From positions 62,001 to 126,000 of the forward strand of contig NZ_JAQSIP010000007.1 of assembly GCF_028649475.1 (NCBI RefSeq): DNA of 64,000 nucleotides. Reading direction: 5' to 3'. Under the pieces are notes generated by a model, which was not told the origin of the DNA, made no database searches, and was given only the letters and a program-made list of their open reading frames with translations. This DNA is from Curvibacter cyanobacteriorum (GTDB lineage Bacteria > Pseudomonadota > Gammaproteobacteria > Burkholderiales > Burkholderiaceae_C). Positions within the stretch are counted from its first letter, which is position 1, and every line of letters begins with the position of its first letter. Position numbers and translations under genes: made by a program. Shown here one piece after another: positions 42,583 to 53,566 of the stretch.

Positions 42583-45500
42583 GGAGCAGGGCTCGGCGCC
42601 GCGAGCTTGAGCACCCAAGATGGCACCTTGAGCTGCAGCGTCCGGGTGTCATCGCGCACGGCCTGAACCATGGCTTGCGCGAACTGAACCGCCTCCGCCG
42701 TACGCCCCTGCAGCCCGAGGAAGTACACCATGATGTCGCTCGGAATCACGCGCTCCTTTCTCGGGAGCCCGAGCCAGCTATATGCTGACTTGACGAAAAA
42801 CTCGTCACAGCGACTCTTGTAGGTGGCGACTGCTCGCTGCAGACGCTGTCGAGACTGCTCTTGGCTGGCCATCATCGGTCCGGACCAACCTCCCCGGAAC
42901 ATCTGCGCCTGAACAATGTATGGGAAGGCGGCTGCCTTCCCTTCCAACCTGAGCTTGGTTTCAAACGCCAAGTCCAGCAGGTCACTCAGATCGTCATCCC
43001 GCACAGAGCCTGACAAAAGCCGAGGCTCGAGCACATGGATGAGCCGAGAGCCCTCCCCCTGGGCCTCCCAGTGCAAATACCACTCCCGCAGGATGTCGCC
43101 GCGAACTCCGTAGTGACTCTTCAAGTCATCAAGCAGACGCTGAAGGTCATCGACCCCATATGTCTTCACGTCCGACAGGAACGGCTTCCAATGAGTAGGC
43201 GTGCTCCCGCGATCCGTGTCCGCGATTCGACCAACGTCGGCCCCGTTGTGAATCACGACTTCCGCAAGCAACCTGGCGGAAAGGGCATCTCCACCATCAG
43301 CCGCCTCCTTTAGAGCATCAACAGCGCCTGCGTGAAGGCCAGTGCGAAGAAGAGCATTCCCTAGCGCGGTTTGCGCGGGCATGGTCGCGACATAGGCTTC
43401 CAGGCTGTTTTCCGCGTGATACCAGTCACCGCTCTCTGTGTGCTCGCGGTACTTCTCCACCAGCGCCTCGCGATGCAGCATTGCAAGCAAGCGATCAGCT
43501 TCATAGAGGACATGCCGAGTGCCCTTGCCATCTGTGTACGACAACACATGATGAACTTGAGGGCCTACCTCGGCCAGCAGGCGTCGGGTGTCGTCGGGCG
43601 CGACCACCGCCAGATACTCAAGCGCGTCCATCAGCTCGGACAGCGCCGGGTCCTTCCGCTGCGAGTATCCGAGCACCAGCTCCCAGGTACGGCGGCAAAG
43701 CTCAGAGGCCAGGGCGGTCAGCTTATGGCGGATGCCCATCTCGCACAGGTCGAGCATGGCAAGCATGCGCACGCCGGTCTCTTCATCGACGGCTGCGTCG
43801 AACCCAGCCATCTGGCTGCGGATGAACAACTCGGCAGCGTCATCCGAAAGAACCTTCGGCAGACCCGAGACGTACTGCTCCCTGAAGGCATCAACGTCAA
43901 ACCAAGCCTGCCCCATGGCGTGGCTAAGGTCGTCAGCCTCCACCAACTGCGGTCCACCGAACCGGACGCTCAGCAGATGGATATCTATGGCGATGCCATG
44001 AAGCGTGCGTCTGAAGTCCCTGGCAGCGCTGCTCAGCTCGTAGCTGCCGTAGTAGCTGAACGGCTGGACGGCACTGAAAGACTCGTAGAGGCGCGAAAAC
44101 TTCACAGGCGCACCTGCGCGCCAGCGCTTGGCAACGTTCCAGCCTAAACCGCTCATGTGGTCCAGGTACTGGGAGACGTTCTCCCGATCTTTGAAGATGG
44201 GGGCTTTCAACAGGGAGGCAGGCGCCACAGCTGCAAGCTTGACGTGAGCCGCCCCAAAGAACCAGTCATGCGCAAGGTCGCACAAAGCAGCACGACTCTC
44301 CTCATACCCGCCTTCATGCCATTGAAGGTCTGTCGCCCCGAGCCAAGTCGCCCCGCCATGCCCGGTAAGTGCACTCAAGCATCCAATCAGTGCTCCATGC
44401 GAGAGTGCGCCAAACTCGGCCCAGGCAGAAAGGTCCGCACCAACAAGGGCTGCTGAGCGGACGGCGGCTTCGCAGCCAAGAACTTTTAGGTCCGGGTCTT
44501 TCAGGGCGACGGCAATCTGTACCAGCATCCGCAGCTCGCCGCGATCAGCGTAGACCTCGAAGAGCTTGCGCCCCATTTCCTCCCACCGCCGGTCGACCCA
44601 TTTGGCAGTCTCGGCTGCAGTGCGATCTAGGGCATGAAGCAGTGCCAACGATTTGGTGAGATATAGCGTCTTCACACGAGAGTCGTTGCGGGTGGAAAAG
44701 CGGCTCTCCCCTAGCGCCCTTCGCCAGGCTTCGCGCCCGCAAACTTCCGCCTCTGCATTTTTGCCGCGCTCCATGAGCGCCGTCCCGAGTGCAGCAACTT
44801 CAAGAACGCTAGTCTCGTGACGTGAGGCGAAGGCCTCGTCAATCACGCCGTCGTCGGGAGCAAGGGTCCAAGTGCATGCTCTTAGCCTCGCCGCCGCTTC
44901 ATCCATCAACTGATAGGACAGGCTGTTCAGGAGGCGGTATTTCAGGTGGCGCAGCCGATAGGCGTCCGCATAGCGTACGAGCTGCACCGCATGCTCCTCC
45001 GCGCTCGCCAGAAGACCTTCAAAGAGCGTCGTCGGGTACCCCTCCTGCAGCCGTTCGACGACCCAGTCGCGCTGCAGACCGGAAATGAGCTGCTCCGGCT
45101 TGCCTCGCTGGGCTCGCACGGCCCAGAGCCAGTTGACGCGCAAGGCATCAGGAGCCGCTGTAGCTAGCCACGTCTCAACATGGCCTGTCAGCTTTTCCAG
45201 CCGAGCTGCGAAGTCCTCGGTCTGCTTGACGAAAACTACAAGGCTATCGTGGAAGGCGCGCAGGCCCGCTGGCGAGGCGTACAAGAGGTGCTCCACAGCG
45301 CCGATTTCTGGCGGCGCAGTTCCCGCCAGGGCAGCGATCTGCGCAAATGCCGTCTTGGGCCAAAAGTACGGAAATCCGGAAATGAGCCTGAGGGCGTCGC
45401 GTTGACTAGCGCTCAGACCATGCCAAAGCGAGGCGTAGTAAGTGGTGGCGTCTTGGCTCAGGTCGCCGGACAGTTGCTCCACACTCCATCTGGACACGTG

Positions 45501-46976
45501 CCGGCCCGAGCGAGCGAGCTCCTCGGTTGCGTAAATGACGTGCAGCGGGTGGCCGCCAGTACGAGAGCGGAGCTCAGCCGCAGCTGCTTGGAGCTCCTCA
45601 TCGTCATGGGGTGACGTACCCTGAATGGTTAGTCGGCCATGGTCAACCTGCCTGCGCAGATAGTGAAGCACCGCATCGGCGGACATTACGGGCAGCTCAC
45701 GCCATGTCGCTCTGGGCGCCGCAGCCAACAGCCGGCTCGGGAGCTGAGTGTCATCGACGGGTTGAGTGCCCACCACGATTACCAGGTTCTCAGGCGCGGG
45801 AAGCAGCTGGTCGAAGAGCTGGTCAAGCGGCCGCTTGTCATGCCCCTGGGTTCGCCACACATGGTCCAAGCCGTCTATGACCACTACAAACGGCTTCCCC
45901 TCAGCCTTGTAGCGGGCCGCGCACTCAAGCAGGGCCCTAGCCAGGTCTCTATCCGGCGCCCCTGTATCCGTGTGGAACTTCTTGATTTGCGCTAGCAGGG
46001 CCTCCTCCACCGCGTAGCTGGAGTAGCGGTCAGCCGTGCGATCCGTCGAAGACAAGTAGTAGTGATGCCGGACGAACGGAATTCCAAGCTTTCCCAGGGT
46101 CTCGCAGACCCTGCTCAGGTACGTGCTCTTGCCTCTGCCAGGCGGTCCGGTCAGCACCAGCGGCTGCGTTGGCACCGCACTGAGCGCATTGACGAACTCC
46201 GCATGAAAGGCTGCGTCGGGCACTCGATACCCGGTTGGAATGACGAAGTCTTCGGGCAGTGGCTCTGGGGCGATAACCCGCAGGGTGGTCTGCAGAATCT
46301 CGAAAGTTATCCAGCCTTCCGGCGCCGGGTGCTTCTTCTGGATGGCCCACTGCACCGCCCTGTTCTTCAACGTCTCGATACCCTCGACCGTTGAGTGTTT
46401 ACGCAGTCGGCTGGTGACATGGTGGTCCAGCGACGTGTAGCCCTTGTCGCTGTGGCGGACGCTCAGGGCTTGGAAGAGTCGCTGTGCGCTCGCCTCGCCT
46501 CCGAGATCCGCCTCAACCTGGGCTTGGACCTCGGCAGATGCCTTCTTGTAGGCAATGAACGCGCCACCGGCGAGGCACGTCTCCATCGCCAGGTCAGGGA
46601 CGCGGTTTGTGATCAAGCAAACGTCGCCCAGGCGGCCCGGGTCAATCGCTTCAAGGGCGTCGAACCACTTTCGAAGAAGGCTGCGCGAGGTGCCTCCAAC
46701 CTTGCCGGGCTTCGTCAGCAGCCAATCCCAGTCCAAGGCGTACTTCTCAGGCGAGGGCGTGAACTTGACCTGTGTAACGTCGACACGACCGTCCCGCCGC
46801 TCCGCGACCACGTCGTCCAGTCCCTGCGGTGCGACTTCGTCATCGTCGCACTCGAAGCGAATCCTCGCGTATTGGGCTGGTGCATCGAGCCAATCGCAGA
46901 GGACATCAACACCCTGCAGTGTCTGGTAGACGTACCCCGCCAACGGAATCGCAGTCGCCTTGATGTCTGCGCTCAA
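42579..46976 (-). CDS. DUF4297/Cap4-like nuclease domain fused to a STAND NTPase, Avs-like
   Basis: 1465 residues in three parts. Residues ~10-220 resemble the DUF4297/Cap4 dsDNA nuclease of the PD-(D/E)xK type: acidic FECDDDE (41-47), LDD at 53-55, and QVK at 69-71 as the (E/Q)xK element. Residues ~250-560 are a STAND-type P-loop NTPase with Walker A GPPGRGKST (277-285) and Walker B VVVIDGLD (364-371). The remaining ~900 residues are helical and repeat-like, as in sensor regions of antiviral STAND (Avs) proteins. Avs proteins detect phage proteins and then activate the N-terminal nuclease. The start is TTG, supported by an AGAGGAGG site; the HEPN gene lies 14 bases upstream. Confidence 0.82.
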   Translation of the reverse strand: MSADIKATAIPLAGYVYQTLQGVDVLCDWLDAPAQYARIRFECDDDEVAPQGLDDVVAERRDGRVDVTQVKFTPSPEKYALDWDWLLTKPGKVGGTSRSLLRKWFDALEAIDPGRLGDVCLITNRVPDLAMETCLAGGAFIAYKKASAEVQAQVEADLGGEASAQRLFQALSVRHSDKGYTSLDHHVTSRLRKHSTVEGIETLKNRAVQWAIQKKHPAPEGWITFEILQTTLRVIAPEPLPEDFVIPTGYRVPDAAFHAEFVNALSAVPTQPLVLTGPPGRGKSTYLSRVCETLGKLGIPFVRHHYYLSSTDRTADRYSSYAVEEALLAQIKKFHTDTGAPDRDLARALLECAARYKAEGKPFVVVIDGLDHVWRTQGHDKRPLDQLFDQLLPAPENLVIVVGTQPVDDTQLPSRLLAAAPRATWRELPVMSADAVLHYLRRQVDHGRLTIQGTSPHDDEELQAAAAELRSRTGGHPLHVIYATEELARSGRHVSRWSVEQLSGDLSQDATTYYASLWHGLSASQRDALRLISGFPYFWPKTAFAQIAALAGTAPPEIGAVEHLLYASPAGLRAFHDSLVVFVKQTEDFAARLEKLTGHVETWLATAAPDALRVNWLWAVRAQRGKPEQLISGLQRDWVVERLQEGYPTTLFEGLLASAEEHAVQLVRYADAYRLRHLKYRLLNSLSYQLMDEAAARLRACTWTLAPDDGVIDEAFASRHETSVLEVAALGTALMERGKNAEAEVCGREAWRRALGESRFSTRNDSRVKTLYLTKSLALLHALDRTAAETAKWVDRRWEEMGRKLFEVYADRGELRMLVQIAVALKDPDLKVLGCEAAVRSAALVGADLSAWAEFGALSHGALIGCLSALTGHGGATWLGATDLQWHEGGYEESRAALCDLAHDWFFGAAHVKLAAVAPASLLKAPIFKDRENVSQYLDHMSGLGWNVAKRWRAGAPVKFSRLYESFSAVQPFSYYGSYELSSAARDFRRTLHGIAIDIHLLSVRFGGPQLVEADDLSHAMGQAWFDVDAFREQYVSGLPKVLSDDAAELFIRSQMAGFDAAVDEETGVRMLAMLDLCEMGIRHKLTALASELCRRTWELVLGYSQRKDPALSELMDALEYLAVVAPDDTRRLLAEVGPQVHHVLSYTDGKGTRHVLYEADRLLAMLHREALVEKYREHTESGDWYHAENSLEAYVATMPAQTALGNALLRTGLHAGAVDALKEAADGGDALSARLLAEVVIHNGADVGRIADTDRGSTPTHWKPFLSDVKTYGVDDLQRLLDDLKSHYGVRGDILREWYLHWEAQGEGSRLIHVLEPRLLSGSVRDDDLSDLLDLAFETKLRLEGKAAAFPYIVQAQMFRGGWSGPMMASQEQSRQRLQRAVATYKSRCDEFFVKSAYSWLGLPRKERVIPSDIMVYFLGLQGRTAEAVQFAQAMVQAVRDDTRTLQLKVPSWVLKLAAPSPAP

Positions 46977-46990
46977 CGCACGCCTCCTCT

Positions 46991-48430
46991 TCAGCTTGCC
47001 GGCTTAGCAAGCGCGGCTTGGTACCTTGCCAGGTCGAATTGATGCACAGGCCAGCCTCTGACGGCGAAGTTCGTGTACGAGCCAGAGTAGCCGATGCACA
47101 GGAACGCCATCTTGTAGATCATGGCCATCAGCCGAAAAGCCGTATCTATGACCTGCTGGAATGTCTCGGGTTCAATCTCGAACGAGCCATGCGCGGAAGC
47201 GTTTCGGCTCGCCTTCCACGTCGTTCGGTCGTCTTCGATTAGGACACCGGCCTCTATCAACGCGTGGAGCCGATCGGCAGGGCTGGTGGACTTGAACCCA
47301 TTCAAAGAGCCCCCGACTCGCTTGGCCATCGACTCGCTGAGTTCAAGCTCTCGCACCGCCGCCAGGACCTTGTCTACCTCGGCTTTAACGTCGGCGGCGG
47401 GTTTGCCCAGGCGCTTGAACTCCTTCTCGTTCAGCATCTTCTCGACTGCGACGGAGAGAAGCAGGACCACAGTCTCGACCCAGACGCCCTTCAGGGAGAA
47501 CAGACCGCCAACCTTTGCAGACAGCGGTGAGTAGTCCTTGCCTGCTGCATGCGTGCAGGCATGTGCGTAGTAGCAACCAAAGAGCCGGAAGAAGTCCGGC
47601 CCATGGTTCTGGTGAGGAACTGGGGGCTCAACCAGGCCTTTGTTCAGGTCACGCGCACGCGAAAGCTCGATTGTTCTCTTCCCATCCTTGCCTACTTGGG
47701 TCAGGACAGGGGTCGCCATGGTTGCGGTGCAGAACCTGATTGCCTCGAGCAGCCGGTGCTCAAATCCAGGCGGCGCTTCCACCTCGTTCTCAGCAACCGC
47801 TACGAATTGGGAGTACTTCCTATTCGGCTCAACATTGATTCCCTCATACGTGATTTTCAAGCCCGCAATGACACCTTCCGATAGGTCCCACTTGGACTGA
47901 GTACCCCAGGGCTCCCCGCCTCTTTCAACCGTGGTTGTCCTGACGGTGTTCCTAGGAAATCCGAGCTCGTCGAGGAACACTAGGAAGGCGTAGTCCTTTG
48001 AGGCAGGTGCCTGTGCGGCGCATGTGATGCGGGAGGACGTAAAGCTCAGCACGACCGTGGACTCCCGGTCACTCCTTTCCAGGCTTCCTGATTCGCACAG
48101 CCAGGTGTCGCCGGCGACATCTCTGGCTTCAAGCCGGTAGTAGTGTTCGTCGGCCAGGATGACCCCAGCCTGAGGGCCATTCAAGCTCTTCAAGAACTTG
48201 ATAGGGTCGTATGGATCCGTCTCCGAGCGCGGGCACACCATGCGCACCACGACGCCCTTCCTGGCGCCAACCTCGATGGAACCAGGCCCAACGTACGTGA
48301 TGGGGGAGTCAAGTCCCTTCTGGACCAGGCGAATCTCATCACAGTCGATGACGAGGGTGTCCCCGACAAACGCGCGCTTGAAGTCCTCGTCCTCAATGTC
48401 GGCTGCGCCCTGAAATCTGGTCTTCGCCAT
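46991..48430 (-). CDS. Protein with C-terminal HEPN-like domain (RX4H), first gene of the cassette
   Basis: 479 residues. The N-terminal ~230 residues are beta-rich with no recognised family. The C-terminal part (from ~320) is helical and contains the HEPN ribonuclease motif R-N-x-x-x-H as RNASAHG (Arg409, His414), resembling ApeA-type HEPN proteins. HEPN domains with this motif often cut RNA in abortive infection. A central Cys/His patch (FGCYYAHACTHAAG) is notable. The ATG follows CAGGGA. It is separated by 14 bases from the STAND NTPase gene, so both are probably one transcript. HEPN assignment rests on the motif and helical context. Confidence 0.7.
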   Translation of the reverse strand: MAKTRFQGAADIEDEDFKRAFVGDTLVIDCDEIRLVQKGLDSPITYVGPGSIEVGARKGVVVRMVCPRSETDPYDPIKFLKSLNGPQAGVILADEHYYRLEARDVAGDTWLCESGSLERSDRESTVVLSFTSSRITCAAQAPASKDYAFLVFLDELGFPRNTVRTTTVERGGEPWGTQSKWDLSEGVIAGLKITYEGINVEPNRKYSQFVAVAENEVEAPPGFEHRLLEAIRFCTATMATPVLTQVGKDGKRTIELSRARDLNKGLVEPPVPHQNHGPDFFRLFGCYYAHACTHAAGKDYSPLSAKVGGLFSLKGVWVETVVLLLSVAVEKMLNEKEFKRLGKPAADVKAEVDKVLAAVRELELSESMAKRVGGSLNGFKSTSPADRLHALIEAGVLIEDDRTTWKASRNASAHGSFEIEPETFQQVIDTAFRLMAMIYKMAFLCIGYSGSYTNFAVRGWPVHQFDLARYQAALAKPAS

Positions 48431-48521
48431 GTCCCTGCATTCCTTGATGACGTTCTCGAGCAGCAGCCTCCTTGCCGCTGGGCTCGAGTTTCACATACCG
48501 TGGCCTTGCAACGTTGCGAAA

Positions 48522-48830
48522 CTAGTGACCTAGCGCCAGCTGCTTCAGAAGAATTTGCCCCGTGAAACAAGCAAGAGCGATGTTGGCAACTATGAAGTCC
48601 CACAGCGGCACATAGGTCTTAATTATCTCCTCGGACATCGCTGCGACGGTCTCGGAAGCCTGCATTACTGGGAGACGTTCGACGCCGATTGTCAGACGGC
48701 TAGGCTGGACGTCAGCAGCACCTTCGACACTGGTCGTTGATCCCGTCACCCGGCCAAGAGCGTTGGCGTCTGCTTCATGCCAGAGAGCGTGAAGTCGACG
48801 GCTGATCGTCGATGACGGCAACCGTTGCAA
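48522..48830 (-). CDS. Possible small protein or gene remnant upstream of the cassette
   Basis: An open frame of up to 102 codons. Only its last ~38 residues, starting at an internal Met (MSEEIIKTYVPLWDFIVANI, then a hydrophobic run ALACFTGQILL), look protein-like, with one possible membrane helix. The first part is of mixed composition. It could be a short membrane protein or the tail of a decayed gene. No family recognised. It lies between the HEPN gene and the tRNA terminator. Confidence 0.25.
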   Translation of the reverse strand: MQRLPSSTISRRLHALWHEADANALGRVTGSTTSVEGAADVQPSRLTIGVERLPVMQASETVAAMSEEIIKTYVPLWDFIVANIALACFTGQILLKQLALGH

Positions 48831-48950
48831 AGGCGCCGTCCGCGTACTCGCACCCTTTGATAACGTCGTCGTTCCATCAGGCGAGTGGAGTATCCAATTG
48901 GGGCCACGAGCAGCTTGCGAGCCGTTGATGGTCGAAATCGACAGATGAGA

Positions 48951-48980
48951 AAAAAGCCCCTGTCATTCAACAGGGGCTTT
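48951..48980 (-). terminator. Intrinsic terminator of tRNA-Ser
   Basis: A nine-bp stem (AGCCCCTGT/ACAGGGGCT) with a six-base loop lies just after the tRNA on the minus strand and is followed by a run of T on that strand (AAAAAA on the plus strand). Confidence 0.85.
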
Positions 48981-48991
48981 TCGTTTGTATC

Positions 48992-49079
48992 TGGCGGAAG
49001 CGGTGAGATTCGAACTCACGGACCCTTTCGAGCCGCCGGTTTTCAAGACCGGTGCAATCGACCACTCTGCCACGCTTCC
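48992..49079 (-). tRNA. tRNA-Ser (anticodon UGA)
   Basis: An 88-base cloverleaf with encoded CCA. The acceptor stem GGAAGCG pairs with CGCTTCC; the anticodon arm CGGTCTTGAAAACCG carries TGA; a long variable arm (class II) follows; the T arm contains GTTCGAATC. It flanks the accessory block; tRNA-Ser genes are common integration sites. I searched by eye for a duplicate of its 3' end across the block and did not find one. Confidence 0.95.
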
Positions 49080-49220
49080 AGCGCCGCACATTGTACCTGT
49101 GCGCCAGGCTGCTTTTGAGGCTCGGCGCCCAGGCCGGCAGGCCGTTCCGGCCGCACAGAAGCGCTTCCACCCGCACAAGCAAGGGGACGGCTCAAAGCCA
49201 GGACAACATCAACAGCCCAT

Positions 49221-49269
49221 AGCCAACAGCCAACAGCCAACAGCCAACAGCCAACAGCCAACAGCCAAC
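49221..49269. repeat. Heptanucleotide tandem repeat, seven exact copies
   Basis: AGCCAAC is repeated seven times without interruption (49 bases), preceded by a degenerate copy. It lies between tRNA-Ser and the end of ureG. Exact short tandem repeats of this kind change length by slippage. No coding frame depends on it. Confidence 0.95.
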
Positions 49270-49340
49270 CGCTGCAGTCAGTGAACAGCCTCAGTCAGCC
49301 ACCCGACCTCAAGTCCTGACGCCTTCAATCCCTCCAACCC

Positions 49341-49994
49341 TCACGCCGCCGCCAACATCCCCTTGCGCTCGATGAACGCAATCACGTCGTCCATACCGCT
49401 CAGGGTCTTGAGGTTGGTCATCACAAACGGCTTTTGCTGGCGCATGCGGCGGGTGTCGGCCTCCATCACGCCCAGGTCGGCGCCCACATACGGCGCCAGG
49501 TCGGTCTTGTTGATCACAAAGAGGTCGCTCTTGGTGATGCCGGGGCCGCCCTTGCGCGGGATCTTCTCGCCGGCGGCGACGTCGATCACGTAAATCGTCA
49601 GGTCACTGAGTTCGGGGCTGAAGGTGGCGGCCAGGTTGTCGCCGCCCGATTCGATGAAGACCACGTCGGCATTCGGAAACTGCTCCAGCATGCGGTCGAT
49701 GGCTTCGAGGTTGATCGACGCGTCTTCGCGGATGGCGGTGTGCGGGCAGCCGCCGGTTTCCACACCCAAGATGCGCTCGGCGGGCAGGGCGCCGCTGACG
49801 GTCAGCAGGCGTTGGTCTTCCTTGGTGTAGATGTCGTTGGTGATGGCCACGAGGTCGTAGCGCTGGCTCATGGCCTTGCACAGCATCTCCAGCAAGGTGG
49901 TCTTGCCCGACCCGACGGGGCCGCCAATGCCGACGCGCAGCGGGGGCAGTTTTTTGCTTCGGCCAGGGATGTGGTGCAGGGCTGAGGTGCTCAT
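49341..49994 (-). CDS. ureG: Urease accessory GTPase UreG
   Basis: 217-residue SIMIBI GTPase that supplies GTP hydrolysis and nickel during urease activation. P-loop [10 protein letters not shown] near residue 24; [16 protein letters not shown] contains the nickel-binding Cys-Pro-His; [10 protein letters not shown] and the [13 protein letters not shown] guanine-specificity motif follow. The ATG at 49994 begins just before the normal N-terminus. It is the last gene of the urease cluster, 77 bases after ureF. Confidence 0.96.
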   Translation of the reverse strand: MSTSALHHIPGRSKKLPPLRVGIGGPVGSGKTTLLEMLCKAMSQRYDLVAITNDIYTKEDQRLLTVSGALPAERILGVETGGCPHTAIREDASINLEAIDRMLEQFPNADVVFIESGGDNLAATFSPELSDLTIYVIDVAAGEKIPRKGGPGITKSDLFVINKTDLAPYVGADLGVMEADTRRMRQQKPFVMTNLKTLSGMDDVIAFIERKGMLAAA

Positions 49995-50071
49995 GGGGGC
50001 GGGTCCAGTGAAGGCAGGAGAAGAGAAAAGAAGTGACAAGAACTGAGCAGAAGAGAGGGGGGTGTGAAGGC

Positions 50072-50824
50072 TCAGCTTCTGAAAAGTCGGGAGTATTGGG
50101 TCTCGTGCCGGGCCGACAACACGGCCAGGCGCGGGGTGTAGGCCTGGCGCTGGTCGTCGTCCAGCGACATGGCGGTGGCGACGGCGGCCGGGATCTCTTG
50201 CGCCAGCCGCGCCAGGATGCGCTGGCCCGCGCTTTGGCCCAGGGGCACGGCCTTGATGGCGGTCTGGCTCATGGTCTCGCACCAGGCAAAGGCATAGGCA
50301 AAGCAGATGTCGGCCGCGTTGGCGGGGCTGGCCGCGGCGGCGCAGGCAAAGGCCACGGGGTAGGTCGCAATCAACCCATCCAGTTGGGCCGCCGTGTCGG
50401 GCTGCAGGTTGCGCAGCCACTCCACCAGGGAGCGGCCCATTTGCTGGCTTTGCAGGCGCAGCTCGGCGGTTTCGCGGCTTTGCTGCACCCATTCATTGAG
50501 GCGTATCAGGCGCGGCCAGTCTGATGCGCGCAGGGCTTGCACGGCGGCGCTGACCACCGCCAGGTCGCTGCGCGCCAGGCTCAGGTGCAGTTGGTCCGAC
50601 AGCCATTCGGCCGCCTGGGCTTCGTCACTGACACCGGCCCATTCGACGGCGGCTTCCAAGCCTTCGGAATACGAAAACCCGCCCACCGGCAGCGCGGGCG
50701 AGGCCAGCCAGATCAGCTGCAGCAGGCCAGCGATGGCTGGGGGGGCCGCAGGCGCGGCGGCGGGGTGGCCAGGCACGGCGCCCCCGGCCACGGGCAGGGC
50801 GGACGGCTCAGTGCGGGTGACCAT
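50072..50824 (-). CDS. ureF: Urease accessory protein UreF
   Basis: About 250 residues, all helical. After an Ala/Pro-rich leader of ~30 residues the family start is clear: [31 protein letters not shown]. Later blocks include [20 protein letters not shown]-like sequence and the C-terminal helix ending [13 protein letters not shown]. UreF bridges UreG and the apo-urease/UreD complex. The ATG at 50824 overlaps the end of ureE by 17 bases. Confidence 0.93.
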   Translation of the reverse strand: MVTRTEPSALPVAGGAVPGHPAAAPAAPPAIAGLLQLIWLASPALPVGGFSYSEGLEAAVEWAGVSDEAQAAEWLSDQLHLSLARSDLAVVSAAVQALRASDWPRLIRLNEWVQQSRETAELRLQSQQMGRSLVEWLRNLQPDTAAQLDGLIATYPVAFACAAAASPANAADICFAYAFAWCETMSQTAIKAVPLGQSAGQRILARLAQEIPAAVATAMSLDDDQRQAYTPRLAVLSARHETQYSRLFRS

Positions 50825-51680
50825 GGTCGTGGTCAGGGTGGGCATGGGGGTGACTGCCGTGGTCGTGGTCATGGCCATGGTCGTGACCGCAGCCGGGGCC
50901 GTGCACATGCGCGGTGGCGCTGGCGGCCTGGATCGGGATGGTCTTGCGCGCCGGGGCGGCCGCGGCGTGGTGGCCATGGTCGTGGTCATGCGCGTGGTCG
51001 TGACTGTGTCCGTGATCGTGGCGGTGGTCGTGCGCGTGCGAATGCCCATGCGAATGCCCGTGGGCAGACGCGGGCGACTGGGCTTGGCCAGGCTCGTGCG
51101 AATGGCTGTGGTCGTGGTCGTGCTGCGCGTGGTCATGGTCATGACCGTGCGAGTGGTCATGGGCGTGGGTGTGGTCATGCGAATGCCCATGGCCATGCCC
51201 GTGTCCCTTGTGGCTGTGCTGGCCATGCTGGCCGTAGGCGCCGGCTTCGGGCTCAAAGGATTCATTCACCGCGTTCACGATCAGGTGCATGCTGCGCAGC
51301 ATGTCGGCCAGCACATGGTCGGGCTCGATCTTCAGGTGGTCGGGTTGCAGCTCGATGGGCACATGGCGGTTGCCCAGGTGGTAGGCGGCGCGGGTCAGGT
51401 CAAACGGGCTGCCGTGGGCGGTGCAGGCGGTGATGCGCAGCACGGCCTGCGGGGCGGCCACGACGCGGATCAGCGACCCGTCTTCGGCCACCAGCACGTC
51501 GCCGCCGCGCACCACGGTGCCGCGTGGCAAGAACACGCCCAGGTGGCGGCCGCTGGAGTCGGTGGCGTCAAAGCGGCTTTTTTGCCGCACGTCCCAGTCC
51601 AGCTCGACCGAGCTGGCGCGTTTGATGAGCACCGGGGCCAGGCCTTGGCCGCCGGCAATGAGTTTGGAGATTTGCAGCAT
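50808..51680 (-). CDS. ureE: Urease accessory nickel chaperone UreE with an extreme His-rich tail
   Basis: About 290 residues, roughly twice the usual 150. Residues 1-~150 are a normal UreE: peptide-binding domain ([40 protein letters not shown]) and metal-binding domain ([29 protein letters not shown]), with the conserved His in LGNRH. The last ~130 residues are almost all alternating His with Asp, Gly, Ser or Ala, with about 52 His by my count and one Cys. Known UreE tails have 10-15 His. The tail should bind many nickel ions and act as a store. The tail's DNA is a run of CAY-containing repeats. Confidence 0.93.
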   Translation of the reverse strand: MLQISKLIAGGQGLAPVLIKRASSVELDWDVRQKSRFDATDSSGRHLGVFLPRGTVVRGGDVLVAEDGSLIRVVAAPQAVLRITACTAHGSPFDLTRAAYHLGNRHVPIELQPDHLKIEPDHVLADMLRSMHLIVNAVNESFEPEAGAYGQHGQHSHKGHGHGHGHSHDHTHAHDHSHGHDHDHAQHDHDHSHSHEPGQAQSPASAHGHSHGHSHAHDHRHDHGHSHDHAHDHDHGHHAAAAPARKTIPIQAASATAHVHGPGCGHDHGHDHDHGSHPHAHPDHDHGHPH

Positions 51681-51809
51681 GGTCGTCGTTCCAGTGGCGG
51701 GTGCGGGTGGCAAGAAGCCCCCGACTGTAGCGCTTGGTCAGCAGGCCGGGGCGGCACCCGCGGCCCACCCCGGTGGGCCAGGGGGCACCGCTGGGCGCGC
51801 GGCGCGGGC

Positions 51810-53528
<1,719 letters not shown>

Positions 53529-53566
53529 GGCAAATCCTTGTCTGTGTGTGCGGTCGCGGGGGCGGC

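Noticed and set aside
48992-49079. tRNA-Ser as attachment site of an integrated element
   Set aside because: No duplicate of the tRNA 3' end and no integrase gene were found in the window, so integration there is not supported beyond position.
49221-49269. Short CRISPR array
   Set aside because: Units are seven bases with no spacers; it is a simple tandem repeat. No CRISPR array was seen anywhere in the window.
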